DNA of 64,000 nt from Clostridium sp. AWRP (GTDB lineage Bacteria; Bacillota; Clostridia; Clostridiales; Clostridiaceae), in the NCBI RefSeq assembly GCF_004006395.2, contig NZ_CP029758.2, forward strand, positions 4,154,001-4,218,000. The letters run 5' to 3'. The position numbers and the translations under genes were made by a program. The notes under the pieces were generated by a model. The model worked only from the letters and a program-made list of their open reading frames with translations, searched no databases and was not told the origin of the DNA. Positions 52,653 through 60,814 of this stretch are shown here, piece by piece; positions within the stretch are counted from its first letter, which is position 1; every line of letters starts with the position of its first letter.

Positions 52653-53441
52653 TTAAACTAATTTTGCTTCTAACAGCTTGCCAACTAACTCTTTTGCTGT
52701 TTTTTCAGGATTTACAACTTTCATTACTTCACCACTTGCCTGACGTTTTGGTGTGAAAGTTGCTTTTACTCTTGTTGGTGAACCTTTAAGACCTATTTTT
52801 GTAGTATCTATATCCTTAATATCATCTAAGTGAATTTCTCCTATTTCTGCTTTTAAAGAGTCAATTTTCCCCTTAATAGTTGCATATCTTGGTTTATTAC
52901 TTTCTTTTGTCAAAGTACATAAAACAGGAAGTTTTGTTTCAACTATTTCAGTTCCTTCTTCCACTTGACGCTCTACTACACACTTTTGGCCTTCCATTTT
53001 AATATCAAGCACATAACTTAACCTGGAAATCTCCAAATGTTCTGCAATACTTGAACCTGTCTGTCCTGTATCTCCATCAATTGCCTGTTTACCTACGAAT
53101 ACAAAATCAAATGGTCCTAGTTTTTCAATTGCTTTTGATAAAATATAACTAGTTGCATAGGTATCAGATCCTCCAAAAGCTCTATCTGTAACTAAGTATG
53201 CTTTATCTGCACCCATGGAAAGGGCTTCCCTTAAAACTTCTTTTGCGTTATCAGGTCCCATGGAAATTGCTGTTACAGTAGCTCCATATTGATCTTTTAA
53301 ACGAAGTGCTTGCTCTAATGCATTTTTGTCAAATGGATTTAGAATACTTGGAACGCCTTTTCGAATTAATGTATTTTTAACTGGATCAATTTTAATTTCT
53401 GTTGTATCAGGAACCTGTTTTATACAAACAACGATGTTCAT
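52653..53441 (-). CDS. etfB: Electron transfer flavoprotein subunit beta
   Basis: A 262-residue EtfB: IVVCIKQVPDT at the start, then DKNALEQALRLKDQYGATVTAISMGP, and GKQAIDGDTGQTGSSIAEHL near 122, the nucleotide-binding stretch that in bifurcating Etf holds FAD in place of AMP. C-terminal KRQASGEVMKV. GGGGGGAAGAGAA precedes the ATG. Sequence flavour and the clostridial setting fit an Etf that bifurcates electrons from NADH to an enoyl-CoA and ferredoxin, as in butyryl-CoA or caffeyl-CoA reduction; this is inference. Confidence 0.94.
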   Translation of the reverse strand: MNIVVCIKQVPDTTEIKIDPVKNTLIRKGVPSILNPFDKNALEQALRLKDQYGATVTAISMGPDNAKEVLREALSMGADKAYLVTDRAFGGSDTYATSYILSKAIEKLGPFDFVFVGKQAIDGDTGQTGSSIAEHLEISRLSYVLDIKMEGQKCVVERQVEEGTEIVETKLPVLCTLTKESNKPRYATIKGKIDSLKAEIGEIHLDDIKDIDTTKIGLKGSPTRVKATFTPKRQASGEVMKVVNPEKTAKELVGKLLEAKLV

Positions 53442-53453
53442 TTCTCTTCCCCC

Positions 53454-54596
53454 CTACTTATATTCCTTCTCTAATGCACCGGCTATTGTCATTCTTTGAA
53501 TCTGATTAGCTCCTTCAAAAATCTGGAACACTTTGCAGTCTCTCATAAGCTTTTCAACTGGATATTCCTTGCTGTATCCATATCCGCCGAAAATCTGAAC
53601 TGCATTTGACGTAACTTCCTGTGCACAATCAGATACAAATGCTTTAGTAATGGCACCTTCTTTACGAACAAGATTTCCATTATCCATTAACTTCATAGTA
53701 TTATTTACAAGTGCTCTAGAAGCTTCTATTTTTATTGCCATATCTGCAAGCATCTGTTGTACCATTTGAAATTTAATTATAGGCTTGCCAAACTGCTTTC
53801 TTTCTTTTGCATACTTTACAGATTCATCCAAAGCCCTCTGCATAATACCTACTGCTAATGTAGCAACAAAAGCTCTAGATAAGTTAAGAGAATTTAATGC
53901 AAGTTTAAATCCTGAGCCTTCCTCTCCAAGCATATTAGAAGCTGGGACTCTTACATTTTCAAAAGTAACATCTGTAGTATTTGATAAACGAAGACCCATT
54001 TTGTCTTCATGTTTTCCAATAGTAATTCCCGGTGTATTTGCATCTACTATAAAAGCTGAAATACCTTTATTGCCTGCTTCAGGGTTTGTTTTAAAGATTC
54101 CTACAAACACAGAAGCCAGTGCACCATTAGTGATAAATGTTTTTGTTGCGTTCAATATATATTCATCACCATCTTTTACAGCTGTTCCTCTCATTCCTGC
54201 AGGGTCAGAACCTGCATTTGGCTCTGTAAGAGCGAAACCCGCAAAATTTCCTTTTCCAATTATATCTGCAAAATATTTGCCCTGATCTTTGGTACCAGAA
54301 AGAATTACATTTCTCAAAGCAACAAATGTAGTAACAAGTGTAATTGCATATCCTGCATCTACCTTTGCAAGCTCTTCAAAAATCATAGCTGTAGTTTCAT
54401 AACTCAGTCCTGTTCCACCATATTCTTCTGGAATCTCAAGCATATGAAGTCCCATATCAAAGGCATATTTAAACAATTCTCTTGGACATTCGCCCTTTTC
54501 ATCCAGCTCCTGAACATGTGGTTTGATTTCATTTTCTGCCATTTCTTTTACAAGAGCAATTAATTCTTTTTGTTCCTTTGTATATAATAAGCTCAT
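53454..54596 (-). CDS. Acyl-CoA dehydrogenase (enoyl-CoA reductase of the Etf unit)
   Basis: A 380-residue FAD flavoprotein of the butyryl-CoA dehydrogenase type. FALTEPNAGSDPAGMRGTA near 125 and TFITNGALAS near 160 form the FAD/substrate site, ERKQFGKPI lies near 240, and the catalytic glutamate is E361 in FQIFEGANQIQR. Next to etfBA, as in clostridial bcd-etf and Acetobacterium car clusters, so it probably runs as a reductase of a 2-enoyl-CoA. It lies 5 bases after the CoA-transferase gene. Confidence 0.92.
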   Translation of the reverse strand: MSLLYTKEQKELIALVKEMAENEIKPHVQELDEKGECPRELFKYAFDMGLHMLEIPEEYGGTGLSYETTAMIFEELAKVDAGYAITLVTTFVALRNVILSGTKDQGKYFADIIGKGNFAGFALTEPNAGSDPAGMRGTAVKDGDEYILNATKTFITNGALASVFVGIFKTNPEAGNKGISAFIVDANTPGITIGKHEDKMGLRLSNTTDVTFENVRVPASNMLGEEGSGFKLALNSLNLSRAFVATLAVGIMQRALDESVKYAKERKQFGKPIIKFQMVQQMLADMAIKIEASRALVNNTMKLMDNGNLVRKEGAITKAFVSDCAQEVTSNAVQIFGGYGYSKEYPVEKLMRDCKVFQIFEGANQIQRMTIAGALEKEYK

Positions 54597-54601
54597 TAAT
54601 T

Positions 54602-55837
54602 TTAACCCTCCCCATTATTTTTTAGCAGTTTCAATCCAGCTACAGCTCCTTCGTTTATGTATTCTTCAACCTCACTGCTGCTGTAACCCAATTCTTTCAT
54701 GATTTCCTCTGTATGTGCACCTTGAGGTTTACAAGTTTTTATTATAGGTTCCGGCATAGAACCAAATAAAATTGGATTAGTAGGAACCATTCTTTTTCCT
54801 GAAGGGTAATCTACTTTAGTTAAAATATTGTTTGCCCAAACCTGCTCATCTTTATAAACATCCAAAGGCTCATTTGCTGCTTCACACGGCAGCTCATTTT
54901 CTTCAAGTATTTTCAACAAATCATCCCTATTAATCTTGGAAATAGCCTCATCAAGTATATCTACTACTTCATGATTTAGCTTATCTGAATTTATTTTTGC
55001 ACAATTATTGTATTTTTTATTTCCTACCATATCTTTAACATCTAATAAATTCATAATTTTATCGTAATCTCTATCATATTCAGGACAGCACATTACAACC
55101 CACTTATTATCCTTCGTACGATAACAGTTATTAAATGGATTTGGAACTTCTTTTCGGCTCTTTGGATATTCATTTCCATATTGTGCTGAAATCATAGCAA
55201 CGCTTAACATAAATGATGCAGCATGCTGAAGACTTACAGTTATCTTATCTCCTTTTCCTGTCCTTTCTCTATTAAACAAAGCTCCGCATATACCAGATAA
55301 AAGACATATTGAAACCTGAAAATCTCCATATCCATTAGGTGGATTCATTGGAGAACCACCTTTATCTACTGTTGTGCCTAAGACACCTCCTCTTGCCATA
55401 TAGCAAGTAGCATCAAAACCCGGTCTATCTTTTGCAGGTCCCTTTTCTCCATATCCTAAAACCTGTGCAAAAATAAGTTTTGGAAATTTTTCTTTTAAGG
55501 TATCATAATCCATACCTAGTTTCACAAGTGATTTTGTTCTTGTATTTGTAATAAATACATCTGCCTTTTCTAACAATTTATAAGCAACTTCTCGTCCACT
55601 TTCTGTTTTTAAATTTATAGTGATAAATCTCTTATCCATATTTGCCACATCAAATGGCAAATTTTCTTCATCACTAAAAGGCATATTAAATACTGAACCC
55701 TGTCCTCTTGCTGGATCCCCTTTGGGGGCTTCGATTTTAATTAAGTCAGCGCCCCATTCTCCCATAATCCTAGCAGTAGTAGGAGCTGCTAAATATGTGG
55801 TTAAATCTACCACCTTAATCCCTTTTAAAGGTTCCAT
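54602..55837 (-). CDS. Class III CoA-transferase (CaiB/BaiF family)
   Basis: A 411-residue family III CoA-transferase. Characteristic blocks are PLKGIKVVDLTTYLAAP, GADLIKIEAPKGDPARG and KDRPGFDATCYMARGG, where D142 aligns with the catalytic aspartate. Such enzymes move CoA from a product CoA-ester to the incoming acid (for example crotonobetaine in CaiB), which saves ATP; here a ligase in the same operon could prime the cycle. CAGGAGGATAAAA precedes the ATG. Confidence 0.92.
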   Translation of the reverse strand: MEPLKGIKVVDLTTYLAAPTTARIMGEWGADLIKIEAPKGDPARGQGSVFNMPFSDEENLPFDVANMDKRFITINLKTESGREVAYKLLEKADVFITNTRTKSLVKLGMDYDTLKEKFPKLIFAQVLGYGEKGPAKDRPGFDATCYMARGGVLGTTVDKGGSPMNPPNGYGDFQVSICLLSGICGALFNRERTGKGDKITVSLQHAASFMLSVAMISAQYGNEYPKSRKEVPNPFNNCYRTKDNKWVVMCCPEYDRDYDKIMNLLDVKDMVGNKKYNNCAKINSDKLNHEVVDILDEAISKINRDDLLKILEENELPCEAANEPLDVYKDEQVWANNILTKVDYPSGKRMVPTNPILFGSMPEPIIKTCKPQGAHTEEIMKELGYSSSEVEEYINEGAVAGLKLLKNNGEG

Positions 55838-55865
55838 TTTTATCCTCCTGCTCTTATATTTTATT

Positions 55866-55896
55866 TATAGCCTTTTGAAAATTTCAAAAGGCTATA
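55866..55896. repeat. 31-base palindrome between the first two genes of the acyl-CoA operon
   Basis: TATAGCCTTTTGAAA and TTTCAAAAGGCTATA flank a single central A. On the minus strand it is followed by A-rich DNA, not a T-run, so it is more likely an mRNA stabilising or processing hairpin, or a regulator site, than a terminator. Confidence 0.6.
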
Positions 55897-55927
55897 AAAT
55901 AAAACAGTAAATATTTCAAGTAAAAAA

Positions 55928-57100
55928 TTACTCTTCTTCAGTATTGCCTCCATTAGCAATAAGTTTTCTTGAAGCTGTTAATCTTTGAACAGTTCTAGGA
56001 CCTTCCTCTAACCACATTGCACGACAATCACGATATAATCTTTCAACTGGACCATATTCGCATTCTTCAAAGTATCCAATTCCTCCAAATATCTCTAACA
56101 TATAATCAGATACTAACTTAACAGTGTTGATACTATGAAGTTTACACATAGCTGCTTTCATTTCAATTTCCTTACCAGCTTCATAATCTTTTGCAAAATC
56201 GTAAACCATTAATCTAAGTGCATGTATTTCAGTTCCCATATCAGCAATTGTCTGTTGAATTGCTTGTCTCTTAACAAGTGGTTTTCCAAATGTCACTCTG
56301 TCTTTTGCTCTCTTAATTGTCATTTCTAACATTCTCTGAGACATACCAAGATTACTTACTGCAATATGAGCTCTAGATACGGATAAAGAATGCATTGCAA
56401 TCTTTAAGCCCTCGCCTTCTTTACCAAGTAAGTATTTCTTGTCAAGTTTCATGTTAGTGAATTTTAATCCTGCATGTCCAGCTCCACGGCAGCCCATCAT
56501 ATGAGGCATTGGAACGATTTCATAACCAGGTGTATTAACTGGTACGAAGAATGCAGATAATCTCTTATCCTTTGGAGCATCTGGGTCAGTGACAGCGATT
56601 ACATATGCAAACTCACAGCAGTCCGTATGGGAAATTAATGTTTTTTCACCATTCATGATGTAGTAATCTCCGTCTTTTACAGCTCTTGTATGTAAATCTG
56701 CTCCTGTACCACCTGTTTCTTCAGTTAATGCAAAGCATGTGAAGATTGTTTTATCTTGAAATTTATCCATATATTCATCTTTTAATTCTTTACTTCCAAA
56801 GTCATCAAGAATTCTCCAGTTTAAATCCATTGCATAATGAAGATGCATACGCATTCCACCTGGTCCTCTGCTGAACTCTTCTTGTACCTGTAAAATTTGT
56901 GTCTCACTTAATCCCCATCCACCATATTGTTCTGGCAATGCGCATCTGTATAAATTGTTTTCAATTGATAGATCAAAAAACTTCTGAGGAAATTTATTAG
57001 TAACCTCAACTTCTTTTTGTATTTCTTCAAAAGGTCCTTCAGCTAAAGCTCTAATTTGTTTCAGATAATCCTGAAATTCTTTTTCATTTAATTTTGACAT
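55928..57100 (-). CDS. Acyl-CoA dehydrogenase, second paralogue
   Basis: A 390-residue flavoprotein: FALTEETGGTGADLHTRAV and MNGEKTLISHTD form the flavin/substrate site, DRVTFGKPLVKRQAIQQ the interface, and E366 in MWLEEGPRTVQRL is the likely catalytic base. It is clearly different from the paralogue at 53454 (no PNAGSDP motif, GPR-TVQR in place of ANQIQR), closer in feel to the CaiA/AliB branch. First gene of the operon; the pair may act on different intermediates, or one may oxidise and the other reduce. GGGGGAAATAAA precedes the ATG. Confidence 0.9.
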   Translation of the reverse strand: MSKLNEKEFQDYLKQIRALAEGPFEEIQKEVEVTNKFPQKFFDLSIENNLYRCALPEQYGGWGLSETQILQVQEEFSRGPGGMRMHLHYAMDLNWRILDDFGSKELKDEYMDKFQDKTIFTCFALTEETGGTGADLHTRAVKDGDYYIMNGEKTLISHTDCCEFAYVIAVTDPDAPKDKRLSAFFVPVNTPGYEIVPMPHMMGCRGAGHAGLKFTNMKLDKKYLLGKEGEGLKIAMHSLSVSRAHIAVSNLGMSQRMLEMTIKRAKDRVTFGKPLVKRQAIQQTIADMGTEIHALRLMVYDFAKDYEAGKEIEMKAAMCKLHSINTVKLVSDYMLEIFGGIGYFEECEYGPVERLYRDCRAMWLEEGPRTVQRLTASRKLIANGGNTEEE

Positions 57101-57143
57101 TTTATTTCCCCCTTGTGTATTTTATAACAATCTTTATGTTTTT

Positions 57144-57210
57144 ATTATACTTAAATTCAAAACATATTACCAATAGTTACCACCAATGTTATAGTTATCT
57201 TTTATAGTTA
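57144..57210 (-). promoter_or_regulatory. Promoter of the acyl-CoA operon with TAACTAT repeats
   Basis: On the minus strand TTGGTA (57168-57173) and TATAAT (57144-57149) with an 18-base spacer, about 45 bases before the first gene. Three copies of TAACTAT (complement of ATAGTTA at 57173, 57191 and 57204) lie at and upstream of the -35, spaced 18 and 13 bases, as expected for an activator. A LysR protein coded in the same island is a candidate. Confidence 0.5.
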
Positions 57211-57384
57211 TTGCCTATACATAATATATTAATTTTACGGATAAAATCTACCAAAATTGTCTTATACAAAGGGTTGAAGTGAAATAATAAGGATTTGAAT
57301 GAAATGCTTTACGAAAATATTTAGTTAGAAATTTAAAATTTTTTGAAAATAATATATTTTCAATTTTTATGTATAAAAAGTAGA

Positions 57385-57424
57385 AAGCTATTGTTAATAA
57401 AAAGATTTTTATTAACAATAGCTT
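57385..57424 (-). terminator. Terminator after manA
   Basis: AAGCTATTGTTAATAAAAA and its exact complement (19 pairs) with a two-base loop, directly after the manA stop. On the minus strand CTACTTTTTATAC follows. Confidence 0.8.
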
Positions 57425-57435
57425 AATGAAAATTT

Positions 57436-58419
57436 TTAAAATTTTCTTATTTCATCTAATATACTATTTTCTACCTCATTGCAATCTGGAACATAGCTTT
57501 TAAGCAATTTCATGTTACCTTTTAAACTATATTCTCCGAGAGAAGCTGGAATAAGCACACTGTCTCCTTTAAATATATCTTCAAAACCCCCGCTGTAAAC
57601 TATCTTGCCCTTACCATCAACGCAGGTAAATATATAAAATCTTTCTCTATCACTTTTTTCTGCTGCCTCAATTTGAATATCATATAACTCCAGAGAAATT
57701 TCTCTTGATAAACAAAAATAAGTTTTTTTATAACCATCCTTTTTTATACTAATACCTCTACTCTTATTTCCTTTCAATTTTAGATTTACCACGTCTAAGG
57801 CTTTATTAATATGTAACTTTCTTCCCCTTCCATAGTCATATACTCTGTAAGTTATATCACTATTTTGTTGAATTTCTACCAATACAACTCCTTCACATAT
57901 GGCATGCACAAGACCGCTTTTTATAAAATACACATCACCTTTTTTAACAGGAATTCTGTTCACATACTTTTCCAAGTTTCCATTGTTTATAGCCTTTTTA
58001 AATTCATCTATGCTGCATCCATCTTTAGCTCCAACTATCAAACTTGCCCCTTCAAATGCTTCAATAACATACCATACCTCTGTCTTTCCTGAATCATTTT
58101 CTACTTTTTTCGCATATATATCATCTGGATGAACTTGTATTGAAAGTTTCTCCCTGGCGTTTATTAGTTTTACAAGAAGGGGAAATCTATTACCTTTAAT
58201 TTTTGTTCCCAATAGCTTATCTCCTTGAGTCTTAATAAGATCATCAAACCTAATTCCTTTAAATCTTCCATTCTTTACTATGCCCATACCATTTTTATGA
58301 CAGGCTATATCCCAACTTTCTCCTATCTTACCTTCAGGAAGGTTATTTCTAAAAAGTTCTAAATCTCTGCCTCCCCAAATTTTATCATAGTATAAATTTT
58401 CAAATTTTATTGGATACAC
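57436..58419 (-). CDS. manA: Mannose-6-phosphate isomerase, class I
   Basis: Zinc enzyme interconverting mannose 6-phosphate and fructose 6-phosphate, about 327 residues: KIWGGRDLELF, PLLVKLINAREKLSIQVHPDD with the metal-binding His, KTEVWYVIEA and SGLVHAICEGVVLVEIQQNSDITYRVYDYGR. Short form as in Bacillus. The start is uncertain: an ATG at 58428 touches the AAGGAG site directly, so the GTG at 58419, 9 bases on, is preferred. Single gene with its own terminator. Confidence 0.9.
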   Translation of the reverse strand: MYPIKFENLYYDKIWGGRDLELFRNNLPEGKIGESWDIACHKNGMGIVKNGRFKGIRFDDLIKTQGDKLLGTKIKGNRFPLLVKLINAREKLSIQVHPDDIYAKKVENDSGKTEVWYVIEAFEGASLIVGAKDGCSIDEFKKAINNGNLEKYVNRIPVKKGDVYFIKSGLVHAICEGVVLVEIQQNSDITYRVYDYGRGRKLHINKALDVVNLKLKGNKSRGISIKKDGYKKTYFCLSREISLELYDIQIEAAEKSDRERFYIFTCVDGKGKIVYSGGFEDIFKGDSVLIPASLGEYSLKGNMKLLKSYVPDCNEVENSILDEIRKF

Positions 58420-58646
58420 ACCAAACATCTCCTTATATTTCAAGCTTATACTTATATTATAAATCAATCTTAGATAAAATTTACATAAATACAAAAAGTT
58501 TAATTTTAAATTAATAAATTACTTTTTTACAATATGATAGTTTAATATATCAGTATATTGCATTAAAGTAACCTGTTTATCCTCATTCACTTTTTATAAC
58601 TTTTATCATAAAATACTACTATAATTTGTATTTTGGAGAGTTGAAA

Positions 58647-59168
58647 ATGAAACATTATATGTGTCCCTTTACTCGCTGTGGTATGAACTTTTCTAACAAT
58701 ATTTCTCAGATGGACTTGAATTTAGATGAGTACGCTTATCCAGACAACTTCAATTCTGCACTAAAGTTAATAGAAGAAGCTATTTCTGGAGAAAGGAAAG
58801 ATGAGCTTTTTTACGACTATTTAATAAAAAATGCCCCTAAAAATGGATCTAAAAAGATTATATCTGGTATAAGAGATAATGAAAAAAAGCATAATAAAAT
58901 GTTTAGATTTATTTACTATGAACTAACGGGAAATATGATTCCCTCTCCTGAAAATGTAGAGTTTAATACTCCCGATTCTTTCTGCAGCGGCATTAAACGT
59001 GCTTTAAACGGAGAACTAAATGCAGTTGTAAAATATAGAAAAATATTATTTGCACTCAATAACAGAAAACACATAAACATGCTTATTGAAATAATAACAG
59101 ATGAATTAAGACATGCTAATCTATATAACTTTATATATACGTCAAACTGTTCTAATGAACAATTCTAA
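58647..59168 (+). CDS. Ferritin-like (diiron four-helix) protein
   Basis: A 173-residue protein with two pairs of helices carrying the diiron pattern: LIEEAISGERKDE, then GIRDNEKKHNKMF (E-x-x-H), ALNGELNAVVKYRK, then IITDELRHANLYNF (E-x-x-H). The N-terminus CPFTRCG has two cysteines. It belongs to a rubrerythrin/ferritin-like group common in clostridia; some members are in spores. The start is set at 58647, 6 bases after GGAGAG. Upstream of another unknown gene on the same strand. Role not known, possibly iron or peroxide handling. Confidence 0.7.
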   Translation: MKHYMCPFTRCGMNFSNNISQMDLNLDEYAYPDNFNSALKLIEEAISGERKDELFYDYLIKNAPKNGSKKIISGIRDNEKKHNKMFRFIYYELTGNMIPSPENVEFNTPDSFCSGIKRALNGELNAVVKYRKILFALNNRKHINMLIEIITDELRHANLYNFIYTSNCSNEQF

Positions 59169-59269
59169 CTCAACTACTATGTATATGTAAATTTTTTTCA
59201 TTGATTTGTAACTATATAACTTACAATAACATACTATTTAATTAAGAGTAAAAAATAGGAGTTGTGTAC

Positions 59270-59686
59270 ATGTACGATTATGATCACTTCAGATTTGATG
59301 ATGAAGCTAAAGAAGATGATGGGTCCGAAGAATTGGATTATTTAGACGATGATTTTGTATGTCCTTACCTACGATTTTCCTCAAACCATACACCTATGTG
59401 TATGAGCAGACAACGAGATAACTTTCCACCAGGACCTCCTCCAGCTAATATTCCTCAAGCACCTCAAAACTTATCATCTGGTTCAAGTGTAAAATTTGTA
59501 GATCCAGGTTCTATAAGACGATGCTTATTTAAGTTCGTTTATATTTGGCCAAATAGAGGCAATGGATTCTGGGCATGGTTAACTCATGTAGGAAGAAGAT
59601 CTATTTCAGGCTATAGATGGCATAGAAATAGATGGGTTTATTTTGGAATGGATTTACGTCAAATAAGAAGTTTTATGTGCCAGTAA
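59270..59686 (+). CDS. Uncharacterised protein with acidic N-terminus and aromatic/basic C-terminus
   Basis: A 138-residue protein of unknown function. The first 28 residues are very acidic (D/E/Y), then a Pro-rich linker (PPGPPPANIPQAPQ near 53-66), then a compact domain with DPGSIRRCLFKFVYIW, GFWAWLTHVGRRSISGYRWH and a final FMCQ. No signal peptide or membrane helix. Its C-terminal domain looks like a family that recurs in clostridial genomes, perhaps spore-coat related, but I cannot name it. AGGAG lies 8 bases before the ATG; an in-frame GTG at 59264 is less well spaced. Confidence 0.6.
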   Translation: MYDYDHFRFDDEAKEDDGSEELDYLDDDFVCPYLRFSSNHTPMCMSRQRDNFPPGPPPANIPQAPQNLSSGSSVKFVDPGSIRRCLFKFVYIWPNRGNGFWAWLTHVGRRSISGYRWHRNRWVYFGMDLRQIRSFMCQ

Positions 59687-59732
59687 CATTTGTCCTAAAA
59701 ATATAGCTGACATAGTTACCAATTAAAAAATA

Positions 59733-59822
59733 AGCTTATACTCAGAATATTTTTTATAACCTTCAGCTCGTTAAAAATTTAAAAGAGCTTCATTATTATA
59801 AAAATATACCTGCGTATAAGCT
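59733..59822. repeat. Long imperfect hairpin between convergent genes
   Basis: AGCTTATAC...AATATTTTTTATAA (59733-59759) pairs imperfectly with TTATAAAAATAT...GTATAAGCT (59796-59822), and an inner AGCTC/GAGCT (59765-59769 with 59785-59789) closes a small hairpin. It lies between converging genes and may terminate one or both, though neither side has a clear T-run beyond the arm itself. Confidence 0.5.
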
Positions 59823-59879
59823 GACTTTTAAGTTAGAGAAACTATATAGTGATTCTAATTGAAATCACACTTAGGAATC

Positions 59880-60302
59880 CTATATTATAAGAAATTTTTT
59901 AAACATTATATGAAATATTATTAGGAATATGAGAAAAAACGCCAATAGCCTATGATCCATAAGCCATTTTCCCTTCATATTCCTACTTTTAAGTCCATAT
60001 ATTCCTAAACATGCTGTTGCAACCATAACTACAGCTGCAGCAAGTCCCGGTATAGAAATTCCCTTGTATTTATACATAAAATAACCATGGCACACTACAG
60101 CTATAACTCCTATAATTCCAACCAATTTGTGATATTTTACAATGTACTTCATAAAAACTTTATATACACGCTCATACTGTTTTTTATCTTTGGGTAACTT
60201 CTTCATATACTTCCTATTTACGTACTTTATAAAGAAATTAAGGAGTAGTATAAAATAAGCCCAAAATCCAACCCAACCTAAAAGTTTTCCAAGTTCTTTC
60301 AT
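59880..60302 (-). CDS. Four-helix membrane protein with bis-heme cytochrome b-type histidines
   Basis: A 140-residue protein with four hydrophobic segments (about 10-28, 60-77, 84-104, 117-139) and a Lys-rich cytoplasmic loop after the first. Its only histidines are H58, H72, H117 and H131: two H-x13-H pairs in neighbouring helices, the ligand spacing of b-type cytochromes and ferric reductase-like proteins. It may bind one or two hemes and carry electrons across the membrane. GGGAGGGTAAGATT precedes the ATG. No partner redox gene adjoins it. Family not named with certainty. Confidence 0.6.
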   Translation of the reverse strand: MKELGKLLGWVGFWAYFILLLNFFIKYVNRKYMKKLPKDKKQYERVYKVFMKYIVKYHKLVGIIGVIAVVCHGYFMYKYKGISIPGLAAAVVMVATACLGIYGLKSRNMKGKWLMDHRLLAFFLIFLIIFHIMFKKFLII

Positions 60303-60441
60303 AATCTTACCCTCCCAACTATAATGTATTTTTAAAGCAATAACTAGTCAGCACGCTAGCCTATTTTCTTTCAAATGCCTAAATAATTTAGTGTGTCATT
60401 TATATTAATTTCATATAATATATATTAGAGGTGTGAATAAA

Positions 60442-60675
60442 ATGTCTTGTTTAAACACAATATCCCCTACACAGTTTGCAGTACTTAGTACTTTTATAGC
60501 TATTGTTATAACTAAAGATAAAAGTGCAGATGAAATAAATGTTCTTGGAAACGTAATTGCATCAACTGGAGCTACTGTGCTTTCTATCGCAGCCCAGATG
60601 CAGTACCTCGAATCAATTCAGAGTAAAAAAGATCAAATTCATGACTTAAAAAAGCAACTTAATGACCTAAAATAG
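60442..60675 (+). CDS. Small conserved-type protein with hydrophobic core and coiled-coil tail
   Basis: A 77-residue protein: MSCLNTISPTQFAVLSTFIA, an acidic segment (KDKSADEINVLGN), a second hydrophobic segment and a C-terminal coiled coil (SIQSKKDQIHDLKKQLNDLK). It reads as a soluble or peripheral helical hairpin. AGAGG lies about 10 bases before the ATG; a GTG at 60433 is too close. Single gene followed by a strong hairpin terminator. Function unknown. Confidence 0.6.
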   Translation: MSCLNTISPTQFAVLSTFIAIVITKDKSADEINVLGNVIASTGATVLSIAAQMQYLESIQSKKDQIHDLKKQLNDLK

Positions 60676-60731
60676 CTGCATCAAGACATAATTTTCTAGG
60701 TCAAATTATCTTAGTTAAAGTGCAGTTTAGC

Positions 60732-60776
60732 AATATACAGCTTGTACATAAAATATTTATGCATAAGCTGTATATT
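60732..60776. terminator. Terminator between small protein gene and leuB
   Basis: AATATACAGCTT (60732-60743) pairs with AAGCTGTATATT (60765-60776), with further pairing inside (CATAAA/TTTATG). On the plus side ATTAATTTTAG follows. It lies between convergent genes and may act both ways. Confidence 0.7.
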
Positions 60777-60814
60777 ATTAATTTTAGCATCTGAAATTCA
60801 ATTCTAACTCGCCT

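Larger units (their letters stand above)
57101..57435. other. Gene-free stretch between manA and the acyl-CoA operon
   Basis: 335 bases without a gene. It holds the promoter and TAACTAT repeats of the acyl-CoA operon at 57144-57210 and the manA terminator at 57385-57424. I see nothing else in the AT-rich middle part. Confidence 0.5.

Noticed and set aside
55866..55896. Terminator inside the acyl-CoA operon
   Set aside because: The palindrome is strong, but the minus-strand flank is A-rich, not T-rich, so termination is not supported.
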